Shown: positions 49,881 through 58,080, counted from the stretch's first letter. The stretch: DNA of 64,000 nt from Chryseobacterium suipulveris (GCF_022811685.1 NZ_CP094532.1:2257501-2321500); one strand, 5' to 3'. A program made the numbers and translations. Notes: a model not told the origin generated them from the sequence alone.

Positions 49881-50544
49881 ATTTGATTTAGATAATTTGA
49901 AGAAAACTTGGCAGGAACAGGAGGTTCAGCCAAAATATGACGGCGCACAAATTGAGCAGATGCTGAACAAATCGTCGCGGAATTACGTGAAATATATCCT
50001 GTGGATCAGCATTGCGGAGTTTCTGGTGATTCTGGCAATGAATTCCTACTATGTTTTCCTGGGTGATGATTCAGACAGTTTCATGAATATTCTAAGTAAA
50101 CTCGGAGTACAAAACACCAACCAACTCGAAGCCGACTATGCCCATCTTTACTTTGTATTGAAAGTGATCAGCTTGCTTCTGACGGGCGTTTTCGTTGTTT
50201 TGTTTTGGCAAAACTACAAGAGAATCAATGTGGAATCAAACCTTAAAAAACTGATTCTGCAAATCATCAAATTCAAAAAAACAGTCAACCTGTTTATTTT
50301 TGCGAATATCTTTATGATCTTCCTGTTTATGGGAATTCTGACCTACTTTACGTTCTCGGTTTTATCGGACCAGAATATTCAGCTCACGAATCCGACCATG
50401 ATTGGGTTTACAGTTGGGATTATTGTAACGATGGTTCTTTGCGTTGCATTAATCTGGATTTATTACCGAATCGCATACGGAATCATCCTCAAACGGCTCG
50501 GCAAGAATTTAGCTGAACTGAGGAAAATAGAGGAAAGCGAATAA
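49873..50544 (+). CDS. four-helix membrane protein, probable anti-sigma partner
   Basis: 223 residues. A short cytoplasmic N-terminus (MPEFDLDNLKKTWQEQEV...) is followed by about four membrane helices (48-66, 96-115, 140-165, 180-200) and a charged C-terminus. It starts inside the sigma gene (8-nt overlap). That arrangement and the cytoplasmic N-terminal helix suggest an anti-sigma factor or sigma regulator. No conserved anti-sigma motif is visible, so this is inference. Similar genes in related genomes often carry misleading names. Confidence 0.65.
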   Translation: MPEFDLDNLKKTWQEQEVQPKYDGAQIEQMLNKSSRNYVKYILWISIAEFLVILAMNSYYVFLGDDSDSFMNILSKLGVQNTNQLEADYAHLYFVLKVISLLLTGVFVVLFWQNYKRINVESNLKKLILQIIKFKKTVNLFIFANIFMIFLFMGILTYFTFSVLSDQNIQLTNPTMIGFTVGIIVTMVLCVALIWIYYRIAYGIILKRLGKNLAELRKIEESE

Positions 50545-50759
50545 TGAAACCAGAATTTGCTTCGTGGTGAATTTTCGCAAGTGAATTTCTGCGAGTGAAT
50601 TGGCTTCGCCGTGAATTTTTTCAAGTCAATTTGTTTCGCGGTGAATTATTTCATGTGAATTTTGATCAGAAAAAAATTTCAAATTATCGCCAATCACTCA
50701 TACTCATTCTTCACTCACCCACTCTCCATCCCGATAGCTATCGGGACACCCACACAAAA
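50545..50759. repeat. GTGAATTTCTTCG-type repeat block with a second TCCCGATAGCTATCGGGA palindrome
   Basis: At least six irregular units of about 16-19 nt (GTGAATTTTCGCAA, GTGAATTTCTGCGA, GTGAATTGGCTTCGCC, GTGAATTATTTCATGTGAATT) fill 50570-50660. The perfect palindrome is at 50729-50746. Same words as at 12618-12745, 42627 and 44640. Contains no gene. Confidence 0.75.
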
Positions 50760-51191
50760 CTACCCGCTAATATAATTCTTCAGATACTTCACTAATTCCT
50801 TTTGCTGATGAACCTGTTCACGGATGAGGTCTTTGATGGAGATCACGCCGATCATTTCTGTTCCGTCGGTTACGGGGAGATATTGCACGTTGTAGTCCGA
50901 CATCGTCTGCATGCAGTGATCAAGGGTGTCGAGCATTTTGAGTTGCGGTAAATCGATGGTCATCACGTCTTTTACTTTTGTGTCGTGCGAATGTCGGTCT
51001 TTGAGGATGACGTTTCGAGAGTAGTTTCTTTCGGTAAAAATACCGTGATATTTCTCGGAATCACGCACTACGACAGAACCCACGTTGTTGTCGGCCATTA
51101 TCTTAAGTGCTTCTAAAACGGTTCCTTCGGGATCAATGGTGAGGTGATTGAAACCACCTTTTCTGGCGAAAATTGTAGCAACGTTACTCAT
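50760..51191 (-). CDS. tandem CBS-domain protein
   Basis: 143 residues made of two CBS motifs. The first (about 10-65) has PEGTVLEALKIMADNNVGSVVVRDSEKYHGIFTERNYSRNV. The second (about 70-135) has VMTIDLPQLKMLDTLDHCMQTMSDYNVQYLPVTDGTEMIGVISIKDLI. Such pairs bind adenosyl compounds (AMP, ATP, SAM) or regulate enzymes. The protein's partner is unknown. It is a single gene on the minus strand. Confidence 0.92.
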   Translation of the reverse strand: MSNVATIFARKGGFNHLTIDPEGTVLEALKIMADNNVGSVVVRDSEKYHGIFTERNYSRNVILKDRHSHDTKVKDVMTIDLPQLKMLDTLDHCMQTMSDYNVQYLPVTDGTEMIGVISIKDLIREQVHQQKELVKYLKNYISG

Positions 51192-51262
51192 GACAAAAAA
51201 TTTAATGTACTAAAGTTAATACATTTTTTTATAATGAATGCCGATGAAAATTTAATGAGAAA

Positions 51263-52372
51263 TTATTGCGAAACGACCTTAATCATTGACTTTATTTCGA
51301 TCAGTTTTTCTAAGAGCTCCTCACGGGAATCTGCCAAAACATTGATGTGTCCCATCTTTCGCCCAGGTTTGGTTTCGGTTTTTCCGTAGAGATGGACGTA
51401 GGTTTTTGGCAATTTCAGTACTTCCTCTAAACCGTCGTACTTAGCTTTTCCGTGGTGATTTTCTTCACCGACGAGATTGAGCATTCCCGAAAATCCGAAG
51501 TTTTCAGTATCTCCAAGCGGAAGATTTTTTAGAACCCGGTACATTTGCTCAAACTGCGAGTTGGCGTTTCCTTCCTGTGTTTGATGTCCCGAATTGTGTA
51601 GTCGCGGCGCAGTTTCATTCAGCCAAACTTTCCCGTTTTTGTCGAGGAATAATTCGATGGCGAAAAGTCCGGCAGAAGCAGCCGCGTCGATGAACTGTTG
51701 AGAAATTTCTTCAATCTGTCGCTGAACGTCCTCTGAAATTTCTGCAGGACAGATATTGAAATCCAGTAAATTGAGTTTGGGATCGGCAACCATTTCCGTT
51801 ACAGGAAAAGTTTTGGTTTCGCCATTTTCGTTTTTTGCCACAATTACCGAAAGTTCCTTGTCAATATCCACCAAATTTTCCAAAACGGAAGGTACATTCC
51901 AAAGTTTCTCCAGATCTTTTTCGTCGCGGATGACTTGAACTCCTTTCCCGTCGTAACCACCGGTATTCATTTTCTGGACAAAGGGAAGTGGAAAACTGAC
52001 CTCGCTCTTATTCTCAATAATCTGAAACTCGGGACTTGGAATTCCGTGTTTTTTGTAAAATTCCTTTTGAAGGATTTTCTGTTGAATGGTTTTGATAATT
52101 TCGGGATTTGGGATGACCTTGATTCCACATTCCTGCAACTCGAAAAGCGCATCCACATTCACATGCTCGATTTCGATGGAGACCACGTCTTTTCCTTTCC
52201 CAAAATTGAAAACGGTTTCGTAATCATCAAAACTTCCATGGGTAAAATCTGAAATTTTTGAACACGGTGCATCTTCAGCTGGATCAAGGGTAAACCATTG
52301 GTCATCGTATTTCAGTCCATTCTGAATGAGCATTCTTCCGAGTTGTCCGCCGCCGAGAATTCCGATTTTCAT
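51263..52372 (-). CDS. purK: 5-(carboxyamino)imidazole ribonucleotide synthase
   Basis: 369 residues. It carboxylates aminoimidazole ribonucleotide with ATP and bicarbonate in purine synthesis. The N-terminus KIGILGGGQLGRMLIQNG is the family start; the ATP-grasp core has FVQKMNTGGYDGKGVQVIRDE and GLFAIELFLDKNGKVWLNETAPRLHNSGHQTQE. No purE is near. It is an isolated gene; the upstream spacer 52378-52458 carries TTTGAT-type repeats. Confidence 0.95.
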   Translation of the reverse strand: MKIGILGGGQLGRMLIQNGLKYDDQWFTLDPAEDAPCSKISDFTHGSFDDYETVFNFGKGKDVVSIEIEHVNVDALFELQECGIKVIPNPEIIKTIQQKILQKEFYKKHGIPSPEFQIIENKSEVSFPLPFVQKMNTGGYDGKGVQVIRDEKDLEKLWNVPSVLENLVDIDKELSVIVAKNENGETKTFPVTEMVADPKLNLLDFNICPAEISEDVQRQIEEISQQFIDAAASAGLFAIELFLDKNGKVWLNETAPRLHNSGHQTQEGNANSQFEQMYRVLKNLPLGDTENFGFSGMLNLVGEENHHGKAKYDGLEEVLKLPKTYVHLYGKTETKPGRKMGHINVLADSREELLEKLIEIKSMIKVVSQ

Positions 52373-52377
52373 AATTT

Positions 52378-52458
52378 TAGTTTGAGGTTGTTTGATGAAG
52401 GGGTTAGATTTGATATGGTTTGATAAAGTTTGAAAGGATTTGATATAGTTTGAAAAGG
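52378..52458. repeat. TTTGATA/GTTTGAAAG short repeats
   Basis: Words such as GGTTGTTTGATGAAGGGG, GATTTGATATGGTTTGATAA, GTTTGAAAGG and GATATAGTTTGAAAAGG fill the gap between purK and the VOC gene. A second small block (GTTTGAAGTTTAAGGTTTGA) is at about 52842-52868. Confidence 0.65.
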
Positions 52459-52836
52459 TTACTCTTCATAAAATTCTATTGGCAAATCGTCTGGATCCTG
52501 GGTAAAGAAAAACTTTTTATTGGTAAATTCATCGATTCGAATTTCTTCACAAGCCAACCCTTTTTCATTTAGTTCTTCTCTTTTATCTTCCACATTTCTT
52601 ACCGAAAACGCCAAATGCCGTAAACCGCAGCTTTCAGGTCGTGATGGACGTTTTGGCGGATCTGGAAACGAAAACAGTTCGATTACATAATGATCGCCAA
52701 TTGCCAAATCGAGTTTCCAGGAATCGCGCTCTTTTCTGTAAACTTCACGCAAGATATTTAGACCTAAAATTTCGGTGTAAAATCTTTTGGAAGTTTCGTA
52801 GTTGGAGCAGATAATGGCGATATGGTGGAGTTTCAT
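52459..52836 (-). CDS. VOC-family (glyoxalase-like) metalloenzyme
   Basis: 125 residues, one VOC domain of the glyoxalase I/YaeR type. The start is MKLHHIAIICSNYETSKRFYTEILGLNILREVYRKERDSWKLDL. Metal-ligand positions are H5, the E in DHYVIELFSFP, H74 in CGLRHLAFSV and E124 in LPIEFYEE. It may act on a methylglyoxal-derived or similar small substrate. The exact substrate is unknown. It precedes the isochorismate synthase gene with only 14 nt between, but no functional link is implied. Confidence 0.9.
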   Translation of the reverse strand: MKLHHIAIICSNYETSKRFYTEILGLNILREVYRKERDSWKLDLAIGDHYVIELFSFPDPPKRPSRPESCGLRHLAFSVRNVEDKREELNEKGLACEEIRIDEFTNKKFFFTQDPDDLPIEFYEE

Positions 52837-52850
52837 TACTCGTTTGAAGT

Positions 52851-53831
52851 TTAAGGTTTGAAGTTTGAAGAGGTTTCAAAACTTAGGTTTTTCAGAATCG
52901 CTTCAGACTTCAGTTCGGTTTCGCGCCACTCTTTTTCGGGGGAACTTTCTGCCGTGATTCCGCCACCGACATAGATTAACGCCGCATTTCGGAAAATTTC
53001 CGCGCAACGCAAATTTACAAAATATTGAATGCTTTCGTCAGTCTCGACCTTAATGTAACCTGCGTAGAAATTTCTCGGGTGAAGTTCAAAATTCTTGATC
53101 GCATTTTTACAAAAATCTTTCGGAATCCCACAAACAGCAGGAGTTGGATGAAGTTCTGATATTAATTTTTCTAAATCTTTCGCATTAATTTTTGCCTTAA
53201 AATCATTTCTTAAGTGCTTGATGTTTCCCGAAATATGGTCGTAAGTTTCGGACTGTTCGACATCTTCGGAAAAATTCTTTAAAATATTTTTAATGAATTC
53301 GGTTACGGGTTTTTGTTCCTCGATTTCTTTGTCAGTCCAGGTTTCATTTACAGGAATTGTTCCCGCCAAACTCATGGTTTCAAATGCGGAGGTTTTCTTG
53401 TTGAATCTTCCTAAAAGCTCTGAAAAAGCTCCGATCCAGGATTTTCCGTCTTTAATGAAAAAGTAAACGAACGCATTCGGATAAGATTCACATAAATTCA
53501 AAAAGGATTGTGTGAAGTTGAGCTGTCCGTTTTCAAACTCAAGAGATTTCCTTCTCGAAATCACCAGTTTTGAAAGCTGGTTTTCTTTAATAAACTCAAT
53601 AACCTTTTCCAGTTTGTGATGGTAATCTTCCTGATTTTCTGTTTTAAACTCGAGAAATTCGGTCGAAATCCAGCCGCTGAAAATATCTTGGTTGAAATTG
53701 GTTTTCTCAACTGTTCCCTTAAAACCGATAATTTCGCACTGATCAAACGATACAAACGAAACCGATTTCTGGTCTGAAATTTCATTCACCGTGAAAATGG
53801 ACTCGGAAAAAGGTAATCGGAAGTAGAGCAT
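52851..53831 (-). CDS. isochorismate synthase (chorismate-binding enzyme)
   Basis: 326 residues, short for MenF/EntC (about 400) but covering the chorismate-binding core. The motifs are SKLVISRRKSLEFENG, SWIGAFSELLGRFNKKTSAFETMSLAGTIP, ISGNIKHLRNDFKA, LHPTPAVCGIPKDFCKN and GYIKVETDESIQYFVNLRCAEIFRNAALIYVGGGITAESSPEKEWRETELKSEAI. It converts chorismate to isochorismate as the first step to menaquinone. Bacteroidetes use menaquinone, and the hotdog thioesterase upstream fits the pathway. An anthranilate or salicylate role is less likely. Confidence 0.88.
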   Translation of the reverse strand: MLYFRLPFSESIFTVNEISDQKSVSFVSFDQCEIIGFKGTVEKTNFNQDIFSGWISTEFLEFKTENQEDYHHKLEKVIEFIKENQLSKLVISRRKSLEFENGQLNFTQSFLNLCESYPNAFVYFFIKDGKSWIGAFSELLGRFNKKTSAFETMSLAGTIPVNETWTDKEIEEQKPVTEFIKNILKNFSEDVEQSETYDHISGNIKHLRNDFKAKINAKDLEKLISELHPTPAVCGIPKDFCKNAIKNFELHPRNFYAGYIKVETDESIQYFVNLRCAEIFRNAALIYVGGGITAESSPEKEWRETELKSEAILKNLSFETSSNFKP

Positions 53832-53971
53832 TGTTGTAAATAAATAAACTTATAATTAAACCACCCCGTCTTCATCTCCGATGAAGACACCCCTCCAAAG
53901 GAGGGGAATTCTACCCCGGCTTCAACAAAGTTGAAGACACCCCTATATTGGAGTGGAATCGCTGCAACCAT
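53832..53971. repeat. CACCCCTCC...GGAGGGGAATT hairpin repeat
   Basis: ACACCCCTCCAAAGGAGGGG at about 53888-53907 forms a hairpin. GTCTTCATCTCCGATGAAGAC and CTTCAACAAAGTTGAAGAC words flank it. The same architecture is repeated at 54422-54535. No gene. Confidence 0.7.
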
Positions 53972-54403
53972 TTATTCTGGTCGCGGAATAATATTGTTGG
54001 TCATCGTAGTGTGGTTGATCAGGTGACCTTTCTCGTCGCGGATCTCGATTTCGGAAACGTGCATCGTGTTTCCTTTTCTAATGAATCGCGCAGTTCCAGT
54101 GACGATTCCCTCTTTTTTGCTTCGCAAATGGTTGGAGTTGATATTGGTTCCAACGGGTACCACTTTCTTGGTATCAATGTGGATCACGGAAAGACAGGAA
54201 CCCAGCGTTTCTGCCAAAACGCAGCTCGCTCCACCGTGCAGAATTCCGTAGGGTTGGTGAACTTTCGGTGTTACAGGCATCGTCGCAGAAAGTGAATCTT
54301 CGGTCACTTCGGTGAAGACGATTCCCAAGGTTTTGCCAAGATTTTCGCCGCCCCAGTTGTTGAGTTGGTGTAGGATTTCTTCTTTGTTTTCTGATATGTT
54401 CAT
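53972..54403 (-). CDS. hotdog-fold thioesterase, PaaI/MenI-like
   Basis: 143 residues. The hotdog domain has the conserved VHQPYGILHGGASCVLAETLGS (about residues 49-70) and VGTNINSNHLRSKKEGIVTGTARFIRKGNTMHVSEIEI. It hydrolyses acyl-CoA thioesters. Neighbourhood with the isochorismate synthase suggests 1,4-dihydroxy-2-naphthoyl-CoA thioesterase (MenI), which releases the naphthoate before prenylation. That is an inference. A phenylacetate-type PaaI is less likely because no paa genes are present. Confidence 0.88.
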   Translation of the reverse strand: MNISENKEEILHQLNNWGGENLGKTLGIVFTEVTEDSLSATMPVTPKVHQPYGILHGGASCVLAETLGSCLSVIHIDTKKVVPVGTNINSNHLRSKKEGIVTGTARFIRKGNTMHVSEIEIRDEKGHLINHTTMTNNIIPRPE

Positions 54404-54421
54404 TTTTACTTATTAAGTTTC

Positions 54422-54535
54422 ATAATATTAAACCACCCCCGTCTTCATCTTCGATGAAGCCACCCCTCCGAAGGAGGGGAATTCCACCCAGGCTTCATCT
54501 TCGATGAAGCCCCCCTCCATGGGAGAGGAATTGTG
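54422..54535. repeat. two more CACCCCTCC...GGAGGGG hairpin units
   Basis: CACCCCTCCGAAGGAGGGGA (about 54462-54482) and CCCCCCTCCATGGGAGAGGA (54510-54530) are each preceded by CTTCATCTTCGATGAAGCC. The unit is repeated in tandem and is close to the one at 53875-53910. Confidence 0.75.
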
Positions 54536-54570
54536 CCGCTCGAAGTCTTCCGACTTCCATCTTCCCACTC

Positions 54571-55143
54571 TCAATAAATCTGCGGGTTCCAGTTTTCGGG
54601 AACTTTCGGTACAATGTCGTTTTTTACGTAGTAATCCTGGATTTCCTGCATGATTTCTTCAAACGGGACCGACGCGATTTTTTCGTAGGGAATTTTGTAG
54701 CCGAGATAGATAATCTTTCTCTTGAAATCGCCTGCTGCAAGTACGATTGGAACTTTCGCGGCTAAAGCCATGTGGTAAAAACCTTTGCGCCACTTCGGCA
54801 CCCAGCTTCTGGTTCCTTCTGGTGTGATGACCAAACTGAAATCTTCTTTCTCGAACTGTTTCGCAACGAAATTTACCAAATCGTTTTTCTGGGAACGGTC
54901 GATACCAATTCCGCCGAATCCCTTTACCAATCCGCCGTACCAAGCTTTTGTGTGGGCATCTTTGATAATGATTTTCAGAGGTTTTTCGAGCGCCCAGTAA
55001 GAGAAATTCCCGAGAAGGTATTCCATATTATGGGTATGTGGTGCTACGACGAGGATGCAGCGGTTCAGGTTGTTGGCATCGCCCTGTAAGACTATTTTCC
55101 AGCCGAGAAGTTTCAGGATGAGTTTTCCGAGGAGTTTCTTCAT
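54571..55143 (-). CDS. 1-acyl-sn-glycerol-3-phosphate acyltransferase (PlsC-like)
   Basis: 190 residues from the ATG at 55143 (MKKLLGKLILKLLGW); the TTG at 55191 is less likely. Catalytic motif I is VAPHTHNMEYLLG (His-x4-Glu rather than the usual Hx4D, so a divergent motif). Motif III is VITPEGTRSWVPKWRKGFYHMAL. It adds an acyl chain to lysophosphatidic acid in the inner membrane. Small PlsC-type proteins also include lyso-ornithine acyltransferases, so the acceptor is not certain. Confidence 0.85.
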   Translation of the reverse strand: MKKLLGKLILKLLGWKIVLQGDANNLNRCILVVAPHTHNMEYLLGNFSYWALEKPLKIIIKDAHTKAWYGGLVKGFGGIGIDRSQKNDLVNFVAKQFEKEDFSLVITPEGTRSWVPKWRKGFYHMALAAKVPIVLAAGDFKRKIIYLGYKIPYEKIASVPFEEIMQEIQDYYVKNDIVPKVPENWNPQIY

Positions 55144-55236
55144 TGGGAAGTGAAAACTTTTGATGGTTTCTAACAAAAAAGTATAACCCAACTGAATCGG
55201 TTATACTTTACAAATATACTGAAATTAATATTCGGT

Positions 55237-55299
55237 CTAAAACAAACTGCTGATGAAATCCATAACCTTGATCACGATTTCGATAACAAACTGTACCAT
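55237..55299 (-). CDS. possible 20-residue hydrophobic peptide
   Basis: A short frame, ATG at 55299 to TAG at 55237, encodes MVQFVIEIVIKVMDFISSLF. It is almost entirely amphipathic/hydrophobic, like small membrane peptides or type I toxins. The ribosome-binding region (CCCCAAAAAATTTAATC) is weak. Nothing proves that it is translated. It lies between the acyltransferase (downstream) and the PspC cluster. Confidence 0.2.
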   Translation of the reverse strand: MVQFVIEIVIKVMDFISSLF

Positions 55300-55477
55300 G
55301 ATTAAATTTTTTGGGGTTAACTGCCTTTGTCGAAATTAACAGCACTAAGTTAAGCTATATTTTGATTACTGCGAAACTCTACAATGTTAATTTTAATTAA
55401 AATTTCCAAACGGTGAACAAGCGAAAAGCAGATTTTTCAGAAGATGTGAAGAGTCTGCTTTTGCTCATCCACTCTCA

Positions 55478-57151
55478 TTATTTTGTTTTAATGATGATTT
55501 CTTTCTTGCCGTCTTTCACGGTGATGTCGATATCTTTCAGGTCTTTCTTGTCGATTTTTTTCATGATGATCTCGCCTTCTTCCTTGCTCACTTTTTTGCC
55601 ATTAACGATGATGGAATCGTGGTCGTTAGAAGAAATCACCACCGAATTGCCTCCCGAAGTTGCCGTAACCGATGAATTGTTGGAGCTGTTGTCTTCTTCC
55701 GCATCGTCGTCATTTACCGAGAATCCTCTTTCGTCGTTCAAAGCGATCACCTTCATGTTTTTAGGAACCACCAACTGGTAATCTACACTGTAATCTCTGA
55801 ATCGGTAATCGTAAGGATATGCAAAATAGTTGGGCAGCAGAATTTTGTTGTCGATGATTTCTACGGGAACCTGCATTTTCAAAGGAAGATTGTATCCTTC
55901 AGCATTTTTCTTGATTTCAAGATAAGGAGCTTTCACATCCATTCTTTTTACATCGAGGTCCGGGTAATCTGACTTATAGATCATTTTCTTGTCGGAATAC
56001 ACATTGTCCCAATACGCTTTGAAGTTGGCTGGAATGGTCACTTTTTTTACATCTACCAAAATGGAGTCGGAAGTGGTGTTAATGGCTACATTTTCGGTTT
56101 CATCATTGTTTCCGCTGTACTGAGATTTGAATTTGAGTGCATTGAAGCCAGTCGCTGCAACCAATCCGATCCAGAGCAAAACCAGTCCGCCGATCACGTA
56201 ACCCGTATTGTTGAGCCGCGTTTTTGGTGAGAAGAGCTTCATCGCGAGGTAACAGAAAATCAACGCAGGGATGAAGAGTGTAAGGAATGACACCGCAATC
56301 GCCAGAAAACCAAGGTTATTATCCTGCAGATAGAATCCTAAATTATCGAAGAAGTTGATATTGCTTGTACCCGCAACTCCGAATATTGCAAACGAGCTGA
56401 TCAGCAACGAAATCCCGATGATTGCGAAGATTGCGCCCAAAAAATACCGGATCACATTCCAAAGTCCGTTTCCTGCATTATTAATATAAGGTTTGTTGTT
56501 GTTATAGATTTCGCCCACTCTTTGTGTGGATTCGTTGGCAAACTGCACGATTTTGTTGGATTCTTCCTTAATGTTGTCGAAATTCATTGGCTTGCCTTTC
56601 ATTTTAAGAAAGTCTGCTGCGCTTTCTGCTTTTGGCATTACCAACCAAAGGATGATGTAGAGAAAAACCAGAAGCATCGGTGAGCCGGGAAGCGGGAAGA
56701 GGATCAGGAAAATTCCCACCCAGATTGCGCGCATTGCAGCGATGTCCATTCCCACGTAGTGAGCGAGACCTGCACAAACTCCCGCAATTTTTTGTCTTTC
56801 AGGATCGCGGAACAGTTGCTTTTGTCCGGCGCTGGAATAGGTTTTCTGCTGTTTCTTTGAGGACGATGTTTTGTCAGAAAAATAAGCTTCTTCCTGTTCT
56901 TCGATGATTTCGGGTTTCCCGATTTGGGCGATTACTTTTTCAACATCGGTATCGTTGATCACTTCGCGTTTTCCGAGGGAATCCTTGAAGATTTCGACCA
57001 TTCTGATTTCGATGTCGTGCATCACCTCGTCTGCTTCGTTCACGTCGAGCGAGCTTCTAAGTGCAGCAAGGTAGTCGCTGAGCTTGATATATGCGTGTTC
57101 CTCGATGGTGAAGGAGAAACCGGCTAATCCTATTGAGAGTGTCTTGTTCAT
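55478..57151 (-). CDS. PspC-domain membrane protein with C-terminal adhesin-like region
   Basis: 557 residues from the ATG at 57151 (MNKTLSIGLAGFSFTIEEHAY). An in-frame extension to 57298 overlaps the PadR gene and is rejected. The N-terminal cytoplasmic region (1-115) is a charged HAAS-like helical segment. The PspC domain (about 118-175) begins RDPERQKIAGVCAGLAHYVGMDIAAMRAIWVGIFLILFPLPG. About four more membrane helices follow (230-390) and then a periplasmic C-terminal domain (about 395-557). PspC senses envelope stress and toxin-like membrane stress in proteobacteria. Here the upstream PadR gene likely regulates it. Confidence 0.9.
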   Translation of the reverse strand: MNKTLSIGLAGFSFTIEEHAYIKLSDYLAALRSSLDVNEADEVMHDIEIRMVEIFKDSLGKREVINDTDVEKVIAQIGKPEIIEEQEEAYFSDKTSSSKKQQKTYSSAGQKQLFRDPERQKIAGVCAGLAHYVGMDIAAMRAIWVGIFLILFPLPGSPMLLVFLYIILWLVMPKAESAADFLKMKGKPMNFDNIKEESNKIVQFANESTQRVGEIYNNNKPYINNAGNGLWNVIRYFLGAIFAIIGISLLISSFAIFGVAGTSNINFFDNLGFYLQDNNLGFLAIAVSFLTLFIPALIFCYLAMKLFSPKTRLNNTGYVIGGLVLLWIGLVAATGFNALKFKSQYSGNNDETENVAINTTSDSILVDVKKVTIPANFKAYWDNVYSDKKMIYKSDYPDLDVKRMDVKAPYLEIKKNAEGYNLPLKMQVPVEIIDNKILLPNYFAYPYDYRFRDYSVDYQLVVPKNMKVIALNDERGFSVNDDDAEEDNSSNNSSVTATSGGNSVVISSNDHDSIIVNGKKVSKEEGEIIMKKIDKKDLKDIDITVKDGKKEIIIKTK

Positions 57152-57156
57152 TGTAC

Positions 57157-57492
57157 TTAGTTTATAGTTTTTTGGGTGATTTGGTTTACGGAGTTGGTCA
57201 ATTCGTTCCAGGTATTGAGCAGTTCGGCGAGGAAGAGTTTTCCTTTGTCGGTGATCTGGTAATACTTTCTCGGCGGTCCTCCTGTGGATTCTTCCCATCG
57301 GTAGGAGAGAAACTCGGCGTTTTTCAGTCGTGTCAAGAGTGGATAGAGTGTACCTTCCACCACATCCAGTTTTCCTTTCTTGAGTTCGTCGATCAGGTCG
57401 GAAACGTACATTTCTTTTTGGTCAATCAAACTCAGGATGCAGAATTCCAGAATTCCTTTCCGCATTTGCGCTTTGGTGTTTTCTGTGTTCAT
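57157..57492 (-). CDS. PadR-family transcriptional regulator
   Basis: 111 residues, the minimal PadR length. The winged helix has MRKGILEFCILSLIDQKEMYVSDLIDEL and VVEGTLYPLLTRLKNAEFLSYRWEESTGGPPRKYYQITDKGK, the classic PadR recognition-helix and wing motif. It stops 6 nt before the PspC gene, so the two form an operon. PadR repressors respond to membrane-active compounds or phenolic signals. The ligand here is unknown. Confidence 0.95.
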   Translation of the reverse strand: MNTENTKAQMRKGILEFCILSLIDQKEMYVSDLIDELKKGKLDVVEGTLYPLLTRLKNAEFLSYRWEESTGGPPRKYYQITDKGKLFLAELLNTWNELTNSVNQITQKTIN

Positions 57493-57613
57493 TATTTATA
57501 AGCTATTAGTTGTGTTAAACATTTTCGTCATTCCTCTTTTGAATGGTATTAGCAAAGATATATTAAATTTTTAGTAATATGCAATGCAAAGTAGCGTCTC
57601 AAAAAAAATTCTT

Positions 57614-57889
57614 TTACCTGACTTCAAATTCTAATAAGTTGCTTGCTTTTGGCAAAACGATCCATAAAATAACATAAGCGATTACCACAAAAGAAGTTGA
57701 AATTCCAGCAGAAAATATTCCGAAGAAAGCTAAAGAAAACCAGATAATTCTAATGACAGATACATCAAGTTTATAATATTTAGCGAGTCCGGAACAAACT
57801 CCTGCGATTCTTCTGTTTTTTACATCACGGGTTAATTTTGCTTTAATGCCTGCAAAATACTGGTTTTGGTTTTGCTGATAAGTGTTCAT
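57614..57889 (-). CDS. small PspC-domain protein
   Basis: 91 residues, mostly a PspC domain (KLTRDVKNRRIAGVCSGLAKYYKLDVSVIRIIWFSLAFFGIF), followed by a further membrane helix (VVIAYVILWIVLPKA). It is a paralogue of the PspC part of the 55478-57151 gene. It lies directly upstream of PadR on the same strand, so PspC-PadR-PspC may respond together. The gap is 121 nt. Confidence 0.92.
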   Translation of the reverse strand: MNTYQQNQNQYFAGIKAKLTRDVKNRRIAGVCSGLAKYYKLDVSVIRIIWFSLAFFGIFSAGISTSFVVIAYVILWIVLPKASNLLEFEVR

Positions 57890-58052
57890 TTTTTGATAGG
57901 TTTATGATTTCTTATACAAAGATATATATAAAATTCAGTATTGTGTAATACAAAGTAGTGAAATATTTTAAGTTTTAGTGTAAAACACTGATTATCAATG
58001 TTAAAATTTTATGTCGATATTTCGAAATTAATGACACGAAGCTCTTAACACC

Positions 58053-58080
58053 AAAAAACCACCCCGAAAACGAGGTGGTT
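58053..58080 (-). terminator. terminator after the first GEVED T9SS gene
   Basis: AACCACCCCG / CGAGGTGGTT stem around AAAA (58057-58080), followed on the minus strand by a T run (A at 58053-58058). It lies 22 nt after the stop at 58103. Confidence 0.85.

Noticed and set aside
55478..57298. Longer PspC protein from 57298
   Set aside because: The added 49 codons are the PadR gene read in another frame.
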